From Gluconobacter cadivus (GTDB lineage: Bacteria > Pseudomonadota > Alphaproteobacteria > Acetobacterales > Acetobacteraceae): 64,000 nucleotides of DNA. The position numbers were made by a program, and so were the translations under genes. Under the pieces are notes generated by a model, which worked only from the letters and a program-made list of their open reading frames with translations, did not search any database and was not told the DNA's origin. This document shows positions 24,762-35,262 of this stretch, one piece after another (the stretch's first letter is position 1; every line of letters begins with the position of its first letter). The stretch lies in contig NZ_JABCQI010000008.1 of NCBI RefSeq assembly GCF_015244745.1, forward strand, positions 124,001-188,000, read 5' to 3'.

Positions 24762-25619
24762 ATGAAGCTTTTTTCCTTCAAAAAGGGAGTGTCAGTACCA
24801 TCTTGCGCCGTCATGACGGGTGGAACAGGCGGAATTGGATGTGAAATTGCAGGGCTTCTTCTGGAAAAAGGATGGGATGTTCTTCTACTGACGCGCCAAC
24901 CACGCAAAGCTGAAGAACAGATTTCCAGCAGAAACGGTCGGTTTGAGGCTGTTTATTGTGACCTTACCAAACCTGAAGATCTGGAGGCCATCAGTGCCAC
25001 CATTCTGGAAAGAAAAAAAAGTATCGGACTATTGATTCATTGCGCGGGAAAAATACAGCCCGAGCTGACCAAAGATCTCACTCGGCACAGCCTTGAAGAA
25101 CAGATGGCGATCAATCTGACATCACCAATACTCATGACCAGTCAGTTGCTGCCAAACCTGTCCCCGGCTTCACATATCGTCTTCGTCAATTCCATTGCTG
25201 GCGTCATGCCCCTTCAGGGAAGTGCCGTGTATAGCGCAACAAAGTTCGGCCTCAGGGGTTTTGCACGGTCATTGGCGTTGGAGTTCAAAGCCGGAACAAT
25301 CCGAGTTTCGTCTATCTTTCTTGGCGCCGTCGACACTCCAATGCTTGAACAGGAAACACGGGATGGTGGATCCGTACTCAACTTTGTCAACAAGCCTCTT
25401 CCGGCGCGGCATGTGGCCAGCCTGATCATCCGGACCAGCGAAGGAAGGGGACGTGAAATCTTTCTACCTGCGCTGGATGGGATTTTCGCTCATGCATGCC
25501 TGATCATGCCTTGGCTCCTACGAATGACCTCCCCGATTCTAGAAAAAATCGGCCATATTGGACTGCGCCGCTTTCAAAAAAACAAACAACACTTCCATAA
25601 ATCTAGAAATTATTCCTGA
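24762..25619 (+). CDS. Short-chain dehydrogenase/reductase (SDR) family protein
   Basis: A 285-residue NAD(P)-dependent oxidoreductase. The cofactor motif TGGTGGIG lies near residue 20, followed by HCAG (in place of NNAG), a serine in FVNSIAGVMPLQGSA and the catalytic pair YSATK. The substrate is not predictable. The C-terminus has an extra hydrophobic and then basic stretch (IMPWLLRMTSPIL, later RFQKNKQHFHKS), which could associate with membrane lipids, as in some SDRs acting on lipids. It stands alone and is AT-richer than the core genes downstream. Confidence 0.85.
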   Translation: MKLFSFKKGVSVPSCAVMTGGTGGIGCEIAGLLLEKGWDVLLLTRQPRKAEEQISSRNGRFEAVYCDLTKPEDLEAISATILERKKSIGLLIHCAGKIQPELTKDLTRHSLEEQMAINLTSPILMTSQLLPNLSPASHIVFVNSIAGVMPLQGSAVYSATKFGLRGFARSLALEFKAGTIRVSSIFLGAVDTPMLEQETRDGGSVLNFVNKPLPARHVASLIIRTSEGRGREIFLPALDGIFAHACLIMPWLLRMTSPILEKIGHIGLRRFQKNKQHFHKSRNYS

Positions 25620-25788
25620 ATTCCCGATATTGTTTTGTATAAATTTTTTTACTCAATGAATAACATATTGAAACAAAGAGACACTACTCAGCCAAAATAT
25701 CATCCATAGGAAATTTTAACGATTTATTGACGAAAAATATGAAGGGATATACGCTCTCTGTCATCTTACACTTTCGGAAGGCTGTAAC

Positions 25789-26097
25789 GTGCCACGTGTA
25801 ACGTTGACTGATTTTCTGCAAGTGACTCAATGGTCGAATGACCAGCTTGCGCACCGGATTGGCCGTACAACAGATGATATTCTGCGATGGTCTCATCATG
25901 ACGCTGAATTGCCGAAGCCGCTTCAGCAATGGATAACGCGCGTCGTAACAGCCTTCCAAACAGAACCTCCGCCGCGCGGATATGCCATGGAGCGTTCTGC
26001 AAGCTGCTCCTTCAATGATGATGCATCAATGACTGTCGTATGTAGCGTCTGCAGTCTAGCCCCCCGCTGTAGACAGGGGATCTACGCCAAAAACTGA
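25789..26097 (+). CDS. Small protein with helix-turn-helix-like segment, unknown function
   Basis: A 102-residue ORF from a GTG start. LTDFLQVTQWSNDQLAHRIG and TTDDILRWSHHD suggest a helix-turn-helix-like N-terminal half. The tail contains CSVCSLAPRC, a Cys cluster of uncertain meaning. No clear ribosome site is visible (CGGAAGG lies some distance upstream). It ends 8 bases before the convergent deoxyribosyltransferase gene. Reality of the gene is moderately likely. Confidence 0.45.
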   Translation: MPRVTLTDFLQVTQWSNDQLAHRIGRTTDDILRWSHHDAELPKPLQQWITRVVTAFQTEPPPRGYAMERSASCSFNDDASMTVVCSVCSLAPRCRQGIYAKN

Positions 26098-26105
26098 GGC
26101 TGAGT

Positions 26106-26711
26106 TTATATTTCTGCGTAAAGCCGTTTCGAAAGACACGCAGCAGCCTGCCGAAACGCTTGAAAAAAATCGCCATCAATGGCGACGCTGCCGCCCGTCA
26201 TCTCAATAAAGCCCTCGACCATTCCATTCTGAAGCAGCCCTTCAGAATGGACCAGCATACCATCGGGATCTTCCATGCACCCTGAGGAGGGGGCATCACC
26301 CTCAGGCCTTGCGGAAAGGCTCTCATTCCACACATCCCGCCAGTAAGTCTCGACCTTCTCGGAATAGAGGCGTCCGTCTACGGTATAAGCCTGCATCGGC
26401 TTTCCAAGACCCATCATGTAACCGATTTCAACCGCCGTTCCTGGATCCATCTCGGGAGAACGACGGAACGGATCAATACAGAACAGACCTGCGGCACAAC
26501 GGTCCATCAGATCACGATCCGCGCGGACAAAGGCAAGAATAGTCTCCCGCCCTGGAGGCAGCAGACGTGCTTCGGCCTGCCCATCAAAGGGCGCAATACC
26601 CTCAAGACCATATTCTGCGCAGATCGATTTCAAACGCGCAAACAAATCAAGAGCCTGCGGCCTGAACACCAGATCACCGGCCAGATAGACTGGAATAAAA
26701 TTCTCTGACAT
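26106..26711 (-). CDS. Nucleoside 2-deoxyribosyltransferase family protein
   Basis: A 201-residue protein of the NDT family, which moves 2-deoxyribose between bases or hydrolyses deoxynucleosides in salvage. Seen: N-terminal VYLAGDLVFRPQA, DRDLMDRCAAGLFCIDPFR and the active-site stretch DPGTAVEIGYMMGLGKP, which carries the conserved Glu nucleophile. The family also includes DNA-modification and nucleotide-hydrolysis members, so the substrate is open. Confidence 0.85.
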   Translation of the reverse strand: MSENFIPVYLAGDLVFRPQALDLFARLKSICAEYGLEGIAPFDGQAEARLLPPGRETILAFVRADRDLMDRCAAGLFCIDPFRRSPEMDPGTAVEIGYMMGLGKPMQAYTVDGRLYSEKVETYWRDVWNESLSARPEGDAPSSGCMEDPDGMLVHSEGLLQNGMVEGFIEMTGGSVAIDGDFFQAFRQAAACLSKRLYAEI

Positions 26712-26808
26712 AGGCCACAGCCTCTACAGATTTCCGAAACGAAAATAAAGTCCCGCAGGATACACCCTGGGGCAACAAATATTCGGGCCATTATGTTTTG
26801 GAAAATAC

Positions 26809-26900
26809 TGGCGGAGGGGATGGGATTCGAACCCACGATACGACTTACATCGTATAACGGATTAGCAATCCGCCGCCTTCAGCCTCTCGGCCACCCCTCC
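26809..26900 (-). tRNA. tRNA-Ser(GCT)
   Basis: On the minus strand the gene begins GGAGGGGTGGCCGAG, has anticodon loop TTGCTAA (anticodon GCT), a long class II variable arm (ATACGATGTAAGTCGTAT), T-arm TTCGAATC and 3' CCCCTCC, G, CCA. The acceptor stem pairs fully. It reads AGC/AGU serine codons. Confidence 0.97.
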
Positions 26901-26935
26901 GCACTTTACGCGGTTTGCACTGCGTAAGCAGGAGT

Positions 26936-26986
26936 GTTCTTAGGGGGTAACCGCGTCGTGGTCAAACCCCCTAAGAACATTTTTTT
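26936..26986 (+). terminator. Thirteen-base perfect inverted repeat with T-run, between gatB and tRNA-Ser
   Basis: GTTCTTAGGGGGT and ACCCCCTAAGAAC arms enclose 17 bases and are followed on the plus strand by seven T residues. The U-tract thus faces the plus strand, although the flanking genes are both on the minus strand. On the minus strand the hairpin can still mark the gatB mRNA end. Confidence 0.7.
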
Positions 26987-26990
26987 CGCC

Positions 26991-28444
<1,454 letters not shown>

Positions 28445-28448
<4 letters not shown>

Positions 28449-29935
28449 GCCGACACTCCTGCATGAAGGGTGGGTCTGTGATGGAATGCCGCCGCCTGCT
28501 CGATGGCATGACCGGCAGCAATCAGCGTCTCTTCATCGAAGAACTTACCGATAAGCTGTAACCCAAGCGGCACACCGCGCGCATCCAGACCAGCCGGAAC
28601 GGACAGGGCAGGGACACCCGCCATGCTCGCAGGAACCGTAAAGACGTCATTCAGATACATCTGCACCGGATCGGTCGGCTTTTCGTCCTGTGCAAAAGCG
28701 CCCGATGGTGCGGTCGGCGTCAGAAGAACGTCGACATTCTCGAAAGCTTTCAAGAAGTCCTGCTGAATCAGCGTCCGGACCTTCTGCGCGCGCAGGTAAT
28801 AAGCATCGTAATAACCCGAAGACAGCACATGCGTGCCGATCAGGATACGACGCTTGACCTCTTCACCAAAACCAGCAGCACGGCTGGCTTCATAGAGACC
28901 ATCCAGCGAAGGCGCACTCACACGCTCACCGAACCGGACGCCGTCATAACGGGCCAGATTGGAAGACGCTTCCGCAAGAGCTGCAATATAATAGGACGGA
29001 AGCGCATATTCTGTATGTGGCAAACTCACATCAAAGATAGTCGCTCCTGCCTCTTGCAGCCATCTCATTCCCTTTTCCCATAACAATGCCACGTCATGGG
29101 ACAGACCTGTTTTTGTATAATATTCTCTGGGAATACCAACGCGCAGACCTTTAACGCCACGCTTCAGGGAAGCTTCGTAGTTCGGAACAGGGGTATCGAC
29201 GCTCGTGGAATCACGCGGATCGAAACCAGCCATCGATTCGAGCAGAATGGCGCAATCCTCAAGATTACGGGCCATCGGACCAGCCTGATCGAGCGAGCTT
29301 GCAAAAGCAATCGTCCCGAAACGCGAGCAGCGACCATAGGTCGGCTTGATCCCGGCAATCCCTGTAAAGGCCGCCGGCTGACGGATGGAACCACCCGTAT
29401 CCGTGCCGGTCGCACCCAGCACGAGCCCCGCCGCGACTGCTGCGGCTGATCCACCGGAAGACCCACCCGGAACCAGCTTGGCGTCAGAATCCTTGCGCTT
29501 CCAAGGATTTTCAACCGGACCGAACGCGGAGGTCAGATTGGCCGACCCCATGGCAAACTCATCAAGATTCAGCTTGCCCAGAAAAACTGCACCGTCTTTA
29601 AGCAGATTGGCCGTAACCGTGCTTTCATAAGGCGGTACGAAATTGCCAAGGATTTTGCTGGCCGCCGTAGTGCGAACGCCATTCGTGCAGAACAGATCCT
29701 TGATGCCCAGCGGAATACCGCAAAGGTTCCCGCCTTCGCCCTTGGCCAGAGCCGCGTCCGCAGCCTTGGCGCCTTCGCGAGCCCGATCGGGCGTGCGGGT
29801 GATGAAGCTGTTGAGCTGACCGTCCAGACGCTCGATCGCGTCAATATGAGCGTTCGTCAGTTCGACCGCAGAGATCTTGCGCGCCTTGAGCGCGTCCCGG
29901 GCCGAAGCCAGCGTGAAATCGTGAATGCCGGACAT
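28445..29935 (-). CDS. gatA: Aspartyl/glutamyl-tRNA amidotransferase subunit A
   Basis: A 496-residue amidase-signature enzyme that releases ammonia from glutamine for GatB. The Ser-cisSer-Lys triad is visible: Lys79 in [10 protein letters not shown], Ser159 in [11 protein letters not shown] and Ser183 in [12 protein letters not shown]. Full length for the family. The start overlaps the gatC stop by one base (TAATG), and the gene is coupled to gatB by ATGA. Confidence 0.97.
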
Positions 29936-30222
29936 TATTCAACCACCTTCGGTACCGTGAAGAACGGACCTTCCCGTTCGGGGGCATTGGCCAGAACCTT
30001 GTCACGGCAATCGCCATCCGTGACCCGATCTTCCCGCAGACGGGGCTTTGCCAGACCCGTACCAATCATGGGATCAACGCCCATGACATCCACTTCCTTG
30101 AGCTGTTCCACCCAGTCGATGATGGAGCCCATATCCTGTCCGAGAGTTTCAACCTCTCCGGGCTGGAGACCGATCCTCGCCAGTCTGGCGATGCGCGTAA
30201 CCGTTTTCGCGTCGAGCGACAT
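29935..30222 (-). CDS. gatC: Aspartyl/glutamyl-tRNA amidotransferase subunit C
   Basis: A 95-residue subunit that stabilises GatA-GatB. It opens with the family pattern of a helical N-terminus ([17 protein letters not shown]), followed by [10 protein letters not shown] and, near the end, REDRVTDGD and [18 protein letters not shown], which are characteristic of GatC. It is the first gene of the operon, divergent from ruvX about 70 bases away. Confidence 0.95.
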   Translation of the reverse strand: MSLDAKTVTRIARLARIGLQPGEVETLGQDMGSIIDWVEQLKEVDVMGVDPMIGTGLAKPRLREDRVTDGDCRDKVLANAPEREGPFFTVPKVVE

Positions 30223-30291
30223 GAATATTCCTGAGCAAGAGGAAATTTTATGGTGGCTTTTCAGCCTTCGAGGGGATCATAACGCCGTGCT

Positions 30292-30774
30292 ATGCCCCTG
30301 TTCAATCCACATGATCTCCGTAATCTCGTTCAATCCGGTCAGCGCATCCTCGGGCTGGACCCCGGATCGAAGACCATCGGCGTCGCGCTGACGGATGTTT
30401 CTCTCATGCTGGCCTCCCCATTGATCGGCCTCAAGCGCAGAAAACTGGGAGAAAACGCTCAGGAACTTGCCAAGATCGTCCACACACAGGACGTCGGTGC
30501 CCTTGTTGTCGGACTGCCGCTTTCACTGGATGGATCTTTTGGCCCTGCAGCCCGTGCGGCCTCCGACTGGACGCAGGCTTTGTCCGAACGTCTCGGGATT
30601 CCCGCAGGACTATGGGACGAACGACTGTCTTCCAGTGCCGTCAACCGTTTCCTGATTCAGGATGCCGACATGACACGAGGGCGCCGCGCCGAAGTCGTCG
30701 ACAAGATGGCCGCCGCTTATATGCTTCAGGGGTGGCTTGATGCCTCACGCCCTGAAGCCCCGGAGCTTTTCTAA
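30292..30774 (+). CDS. ruvX: Putative pre-16S rRNA nuclease / Holliday-junction resolvase-like YqgF
   Basis: A 160-residue RNase H-fold protein. ILGLDPGSKTIGVALTD carries the first catalytic Asp, LVVGLPLSLDGS is the conserved Pro-Leu-x-x-(Asp/Asn)-Gly motif, WDERLSSSAVNRFL the acidic middle motif and VDKMAAAYMLQGWLD the last acid. YqgF proteins process the 5' end of 16S rRNA. Divergent from gatCAB. Confidence 0.93.
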   Translation: MPLFNPHDLRNLVQSGQRILGLDPGSKTIGVALTDVSLMLASPLIGLKRRKLGENAQELAKIVHTQDVGALVVGLPLSLDGSFGPAARAASDWTQALSERLGIPAGLWDERLSSSAVNRFLIQDADMTRGRRAEVVDKMAAAYMLQGWLDASRPEAPELF

Positions 30775-30793
30775 ATTTGAGAATGTTTCCGCC

Positions 30794-30904
30794 TCAGTTG
30801 TTACTGCTTTTCGCCAACGCGGAACGCCATGATGTATTGGCCAGAACACGGAACCACATCCGGGCCGTAAGTGCGCCGATGAACAGGCAAAACAGGAACT
30901 TCAT
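30794..30904 (-). CDS. Small single-span membrane protein
   Basis: A 36-residue ORF with GGAGAG six bases before the ATG. The sequence MKFLFCLFIGALTARMWFRV gives one membrane segment and a short basic tail (LANTSWRSALAKSSNN). No family is recognised. The good ribosome site and hydrophobic N-terminus support translation, but the length makes it tentative. Confidence 0.45.
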   Translation of the reverse strand: MKFLFCLFIGALTARMWFRVLANTSWRSALAKSSNN

Positions 30905-30994
30905 GATTTCTCTCCACTCATGAAGCTCTAAAACGAACTAAATTGGTCCAGGTTCTCTAACGAAGCGTTTCAAAGTGTTAAGGTGCGCTGAAAA

Positions 30995-31144
30995 ATGATG
31001 TTTCGCACATCGATCTTGATAATTCTTCTGGGACTATCAGCCTGCGCTCATACGTCCGATGACGGCAGTGCCTCAATCACCCAACATCACTCATCCCGTC
31101 ATGGAGCATATGCAGGAGCAGGGGGTGGCTGGTCCGGGTTCTGA
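30995..31144 (+). CDS. Small lipoprotein
   Basis: A 49-residue ORF starting at tandem ATG codons (30,995 and 30,998). A signal peptide FRTSILIILLGLSACAH has a clear lipobox (LSAC), so the mature lipoprotein is only about 32 residues, rich in His, Gly and Ser. The upstream ribosome site is weak (AAGGTG). It ends one base before the convergent transglycosylase gene. Function unknown. Confidence 0.55.
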   Translation: MMFRTSILIILLGLSACAHTSDDGSASITQHHSSRHGAYAGAGGGWSGF

Positions 31145-31981
31145 TCAGTGCTGACGCCACGCAAGCCGGACCGGCATGGCACGATAGGATGCAAGATCCC
31201 GTCCGCCATGCACAGGCAGAGCGCTCCCGGCCTGACCGACGGCGTGATGGATAATCCGGGGCGGTGGCGCGTAAGACACCATATGAACAGACGGCATGGC
31301 TTCCATGCGCGGCGTCGGACGTTCGGAAAATCCGGATTGTCGGTTCAGCGCAAAATAGGGCGCAGGTCTGGCGGCTGGAAGCATGGCCTGAAGACCTGAC
31401 GCTGTCATGACAACCTGCGGCAGAAAATCAGGCGGCCGGTAGCTGTCGGGCTGTCCGTTCCAGATGGCCAGAACATGTCGGGCGTAATCCGCACCAAGGG
31501 CCGGGGTGAGGGAGTGGTAGGCTGCCGTCGCCGCGGGCCAGCCCTGAAGCTGGTTATGCAGTCCAGACAGGAAACGGGCACCGTAGCGGGCATTGCTGAA
31601 CGGATCAAAAGCATCTTCAAGCGAAAAAAAAGCGTCCGGATGATGATGCAGGTTGATCTGCATGCAGCCCACATCAATCGAAAAGATGCCGTGCGCCTGA
31701 AAATCCCGCACCGCCGCAATGGCTTCGTCCTTGCTCTCGTAGAAATACCCTTTGCCAGCCGCATTGACGGTCCAAGGCCAGGCGACAGTCGCCGAACCAT
31801 TCGGGTCCCGCCGCCCGCTCTCCACACGACTGATGGCATCCAGAAGACGAGGGGGGATTCCTGCCTGCTGTTCGGCAGCCTGCACCGCCGTTTTACAGAC
31901 AGATGAAACATCAAAAGCCTTCGCAACCGGCACACCGGAGAGCGTCATGGCAGCAGCAAGACAACGAACTTTCCCGATCAT
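31145..31981 (-). CDS. Lytic transglycosylase (SLT-domain) protein
   Basis: A 278-residue periplasmic peptidoglycan-cleaving enzyme. I choose the ATG at 31,981, which gives a signal peptide (KVRCLAAAMTLSGVPVAKA); the frame is open further upstream, into the aminopeptidase gene. The SLT domain shows LLDAISRVESGRRDPNG with the catalytic Glu, then DVGCMQINLHHHP and DPFSNARYGARFL. The C-terminal 80 residues are Pro/Ala/His-rich and unstructured. It could serve cell-wall turnover or assembly of an envelope machine. Confidence 0.88.
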   Translation of the reverse strand: MIGKVRCLAAAMTLSGVPVAKAFDVSSVCKTAVQAAEQQAGIPPRLLDAISRVESGRRDPNGSATVAWPWTVNAAGKGYFYESKDEAIAAVRDFQAHGIFSIDVGCMQINLHHHPDAFFSLEDAFDPFSNARYGARFLSGLHNQLQGWPAATAAYHSLTPALGADYARHVLAIWNGQPDSYRPPDFLPQVVMTASGLQAMLPAARPAPYFALNRQSGFSERPTPRMEAMPSVHMVSYAPPPRIIHHAVGQAGSALPVHGGRDLASYRAMPVRLAWRQH

Positions 31982-32030
31982 TTTTCTGCTTATGACCGGG
32001 AAAGGTAAAAAAACGGTTATGCCTGCAACT

Positions 32031-33812
32031 TTACCGAACGAGCGGTTTGCAGGACTCCGCCAGCCACTCTGCGACTTCTGGTTCAACATGCGGCGAAACC
32101 CGCGCCTGAACCTCGGCGTGGTATGCATTCAGCCAGTTCAGCTCGGCATCATTCAGCAGCGCCACATCAATCAGCTTACGATCAATCGGCGTGTAGCTGA
32201 GGATCTCGAACTCCAGAAATGCGCCCTTGCTGCCCTTGAACGAAGACGGGCGCACCAGCATCAGGTTCTCGATCCGGATTCCATATTGTCCCGGTTCGTA
32301 ATATCCCGGCTCGTTGGAAACGATCATGCCTACTTCAAGCGCAACAGGACGCGGCGCAGGGGAGATGTTCTGCGGGCCTTCATGAACGGACAGATAGCTT
32401 CCGATGCCATGTCCGGTCCCATGATCGTAGTCCATCCCAACCTGCCACAGGGCCGCGCGTGCCAGAACATCCAGCCTGTGTCCGGTTGTGCCGGGCGGAA
32501 AACGAATGCGGGAGAGAGCGATATTGCCCTTCAGGACACGTGTGAACGCTTCCCGCACATTGGCTGGCGGCTCCTGATCGCCGACCCAGAGCGTGCGGGT
32601 AATATCCGTCGTGCCGAACGGATACTGACCACCACTGTCGATCAGATAGACGCTGCCTGCTTCCAGAACCCGATCATGACCGACCTGCGCCCGATAATGA
32701 GGGAAAGCACCATTCGGTCCGACTGCGGAAATGGCGTCAAAGCTCTGCTCCCGATAATCATTGGAGCGGGCACGCAGGCTGTCCAGACGGGTAACTAGAT
32801 CCGTCTCGTGCTGGCCGATTCCTGACACCGTCAGGGAATACAGAAAGCGGGCCATTGCAACGCCGTCATGGGCATGGGCCTGACGCGCGCCCTCCTGCTC
32901 AACACTGTTCTTGATCGCTTTTGGAAGCGTGCAAGGGTCCGTTCCGTCCACAACCGTCGCACCGCCAGCCTGAAGCGTGGTGTCGAACCACACGGCCGTC
33001 GAAACCGGGTCCACGCGCACCGTTCTACCCTTGAGAGCCGCAAGACGCGTTGCCAGTTCCGCAGGGGCATGAACTGTCACACCCGAACCACAGACATCTA
33101 TCACGCCGGCCGCCAGACGCTCCGATGAAACGAACCATTCGGCCGTTCCGTCAGCGTGCAGGATGGCATAGCCATGCGCGACAGGGGTCAGAGGAACATC
33201 GCTGCCACGAATATTCAACAGCCATGCCAGCGAGGTGCAGTCTGCGATGATGGCAGCATCGTGCCCGGCCTGGCTCAGAGCCTGCCCCAAACGCAGGCGC
33301 TTGTCGGCACTGCTTTCGCCAGAAAACTCCAAAGGCTGCGGCATGACCTGACTGGCAGGAGCCTCTGGACGGTCTGCCCATGCCTGATCGATGGGATTAT
33401 GCGACAGCGCGACAAGTTCAACACCCGGCGTCTGCCATGACGCCAGCATGGACTGGCTGACCAGACGCGGATCATACCCGATTCTCAGCCCGTTCGCCTG
33501 CTCCGCCAGCCAGTCGGAGAGGGGTTCCAGAGAAATATGCCGCCGCTCCCACAGATCATGCGGAACCTGTTCTTCCAACTGCACCGTATAACGCCCGTCG
33601 GAAAACACAGCGGCCACGTCCGGCAGAATGGCGGCAAGACCGGCACTCCCTGTAAAGCCCGTCAACCACGCCAGACGCTCGGCACAGGGGGCGACATACT
33701 CGCCCAGATATTCATCACCCCTCGGAATGATGAAACCGTCAACGCCCAGTGCTTTGCAGGCTGCGCGAACGAGGGCAGGGCGCTCGTTGAGCGGGATGGA
33801 GGACAGGGTCAT
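32031..33812 (-). CDS. Xaa-Pro aminopeptidase (M24 family)
   Basis: A 593-residue metallopeptidase that removes N-terminal residues preceding proline. It has the long three-domain layout: two creatinase-like N-terminal domains, then the pita-bread catalytic domain. Metal ligands are visible in VYLIDSGGQYPFGTTDITRT, GTGHGIGSYLSVHEGP and GMIVSNEPGYYE, with the last Glu in IENLMLV. Its ATG overlaps the stop of the acetyltransferase gene by 4 bases, so both belong to the uvrD-prmA transcription unit. Confidence 0.93.
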   Translation of the reverse strand: MTLSSIPLNERPALVRAACKALGVDGFIIPRGDEYLGEYVAPCAERLAWLTGFTGSAGLAAILPDVAAVFSDGRYTVQLEEQVPHDLWERRHISLEPLSDWLAEQANGLRIGYDPRLVSQSMLASWQTPGVELVALSHNPIDQAWADRPEAPASQVMPQPLEFSGESSADKRLRLGQALSQAGHDAAIIADCTSLAWLLNIRGSDVPLTPVAHGYAILHADGTAEWFVSSERLAAGVIDVCGSGVTVHAPAELATRLAALKGRTVRVDPVSTAVWFDTTLQAGGATVVDGTDPCTLPKAIKNSVEQEGARQAHAHDGVAMARFLYSLTVSGIGQHETDLVTRLDSLRARSNDYREQSFDAISAVGPNGAFPHYRAQVGHDRVLEAGSVYLIDSGGQYPFGTTDITRTLWVGDQEPPANVREAFTRVLKGNIALSRIRFPPGTTGHRLDVLARAALWQVGMDYDHGTGHGIGSYLSVHEGPQNISPAPRPVALEVGMIVSNEPGYYEPGQYGIRIENLMLVRPSSFKGSKGAFLEFEILSYTPIDRKLIDVALLNDAELNWLNAYHAEVQARVSPHVEPEVAEWLAESCKPLVR

Positions 33813-34354
33813 GAAAAGTCCTTTTCCACAGAAGACATATCGTCGAGGCAGAGTGTCATGAACAGCAGATCAAGCCAGCGGTCACGCTTGCGCCCCACTT
33901 GTGGGAGTATGCCGCAGGTCTGGAAGCCAAAATCGCGATGCATCGCAACGGACGCAACATTATCTGCCGTGATCCCAGCCACCATGACGTGAAATCCAGC
34001 ATGTTTTGCATGCTCAATCAGGGCAAGCAGAAGAGTACGGCCAACGCCCCGACGCTGATACAGAGGCGAAACGTAAACCGAGTGTTCGATTGTACGAGCA
34101 TAGCCTTCATAAGATCTGAAAGACCCGTAAGAGCCATATCCCATCACTTCGCCAGCCGTATCGACAGCAATAAGCACGGGATATCCGTGCGCCAGCCTGT
34201 CCTCGAACCACTGACGCCTCTGCTCCAGCGTAAAGGGTGTCGTGATCCAGAGCGCATCGGTGTGCTCGATGGCATCATTGGTAATCCGCAGGATTGCCGG
34301 AAGGTCGTCCTGACCGGCGCTTCGGATCACCGGTAATGCACGCGGTGGATTCAT
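33809..34354 (-). CDS. GNAT acetyltransferase, phosphinothricin acetyltransferase-like
   Basis: A 181-residue acetyl-CoA-dependent transferase. The layout fits the Pat/Bar subgroup: IRSAGQDDLPAILRITNDAI at the start, VMGYGSYGSFRSYEGYART in the middle and the acetyl-CoA loop YQRRGVGRTLLLALIEHA. Members acetylate phosphinothricin, methionine sulfoximine or related amino acids; the substrate here is unknown. It starts one base into the prmA stop and overlaps the aminopeptidase start. Confidence 0.88.
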   Translation of the reverse strand: MNPPRALPVIRSAGQDDLPAILRITNDAIEHTDALWITTPFTLEQRRQWFEDRLAHGYPVLIAVDTAGEVMGYGSYGSFRSYEGYARTIEHSVYVSPLYQRRGVGRTLLLALIEHAKHAGFHVMVAGITADNVASVAMHRDFGFQTCGILPQVGRKRDRWLDLLFMTLCLDDMSSVEKDFS

Positions 34355-35262
34355 CAGGCGCGGCGGCGCAGGATCAGCGTGGCCCAGTCGCCCTCACGCA
34401 GAATACGCTCCAGCACAAGACCCTGACGCTGATGCGCCACCAGAACCATCCGCGCCTGACTATAAAGCAGCCCGGCCAGAATGGCCGTTCCGTTCGGCGC
34501 AAGATTCAGCGCCAGAGACTGCGCCATCCGGCACAGCGGGCGCGCAAGGATGTTGGCGAAAACCAGATCATACGGCGCTTTGGCGCGTACGGCCTCGGTC
34601 TGCCAGCCATTACCAAAACGGCAGTCCAGCAGATTCCCCTGACCGTTCAGCCGCGCGTTGAGCTTGGCCGTCCGGACGGACCAGGGCTCGATATCGACCG
34701 CCAGAACCGGACGGTGCAGCAGCTTTGCCGCAGCCATGGCCAGAATGCCAGACCCACAGCCCATATCCAGAATACGCTGCGGCTTGCGATACGCCACCAT
34801 CTCCAGAGCCCGCAGACAGCCGCGCGTCGACCCATGCTCGCCCGAACCAAAGGCAATCCCGGCATCCAGTGTAATCGTCAGACGGGACTGATCGGGCGCG
34901 CCATGAAGATGAGTGCCACGAATGGCGAAGCGCTTACCGACATTCTGTTGAGGAAAAGACTCATAAGTCCGGGCCAGCCAGCCTTCAGATTCGGTCGGGG
35001 TGCGTTCAAGCTCCGCCTCACAGCCGGTCAGCAGCCGCGCGACCGCCAGAGCGTTCTCCAATTCGTCTTCCTTGAACCCCGTATCCTTCACGCCTTCCAC
35101 GCGCCAGTATTTCTGCGCGTCATCGGCTTCGAAAATACCGACCGTTTCGCAGGCACACATCAGCGCCTGTTCAAACAGGGGAACAAAAGGCTCTTCAACC
35201 GTGATGGACAGGGTTTCGAGCGCACTGGCATGGCGACGGCCAATGCTGCGGGGTGCCATCAC
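34354..35262 (-). CDS. prmA: Ribosomal protein L11 methyltransferase
   Basis: A 302-residue SAM-dependent enzyme that methylates lysines of ribosomal protein L11. The N-terminal half is a substrate-recognition domain. The Rossmann part holds DAGIAFGSGEHGSTRGCLRA, the SAM-binding ILDMGCGSGILAMAAAKLL, VLAVDIEPWSVRTAKLNARL and DLVFANILARPL. Overlaps the uvrD stop by 4 bases. Confidence 0.95.
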   Translation of the reverse strand: MMAPRSIGRRHASALETLSITVEEPFVPLFEQALMCACETVGIFEADDAQKYWRVEGVKDTGFKEDELENALAVARLLTGCEAELERTPTESEGWLARTYESFPQQNVGKRFAIRGTHLHGAPDQSRLTITLDAGIAFGSGEHGSTRGCLRALEMVAYRKPQRILDMGCGSGILAMAAAKLLHRPVLAVDIEPWSVRTAKLNARLNGQGNLLDCRFGNGWQTEAVRAKAPYDLVFANILARPLCRMAQSLALNLAPNGTAILAGLLYSQARMVLVAHQRQGLVLERILREGDWATLILRRRA

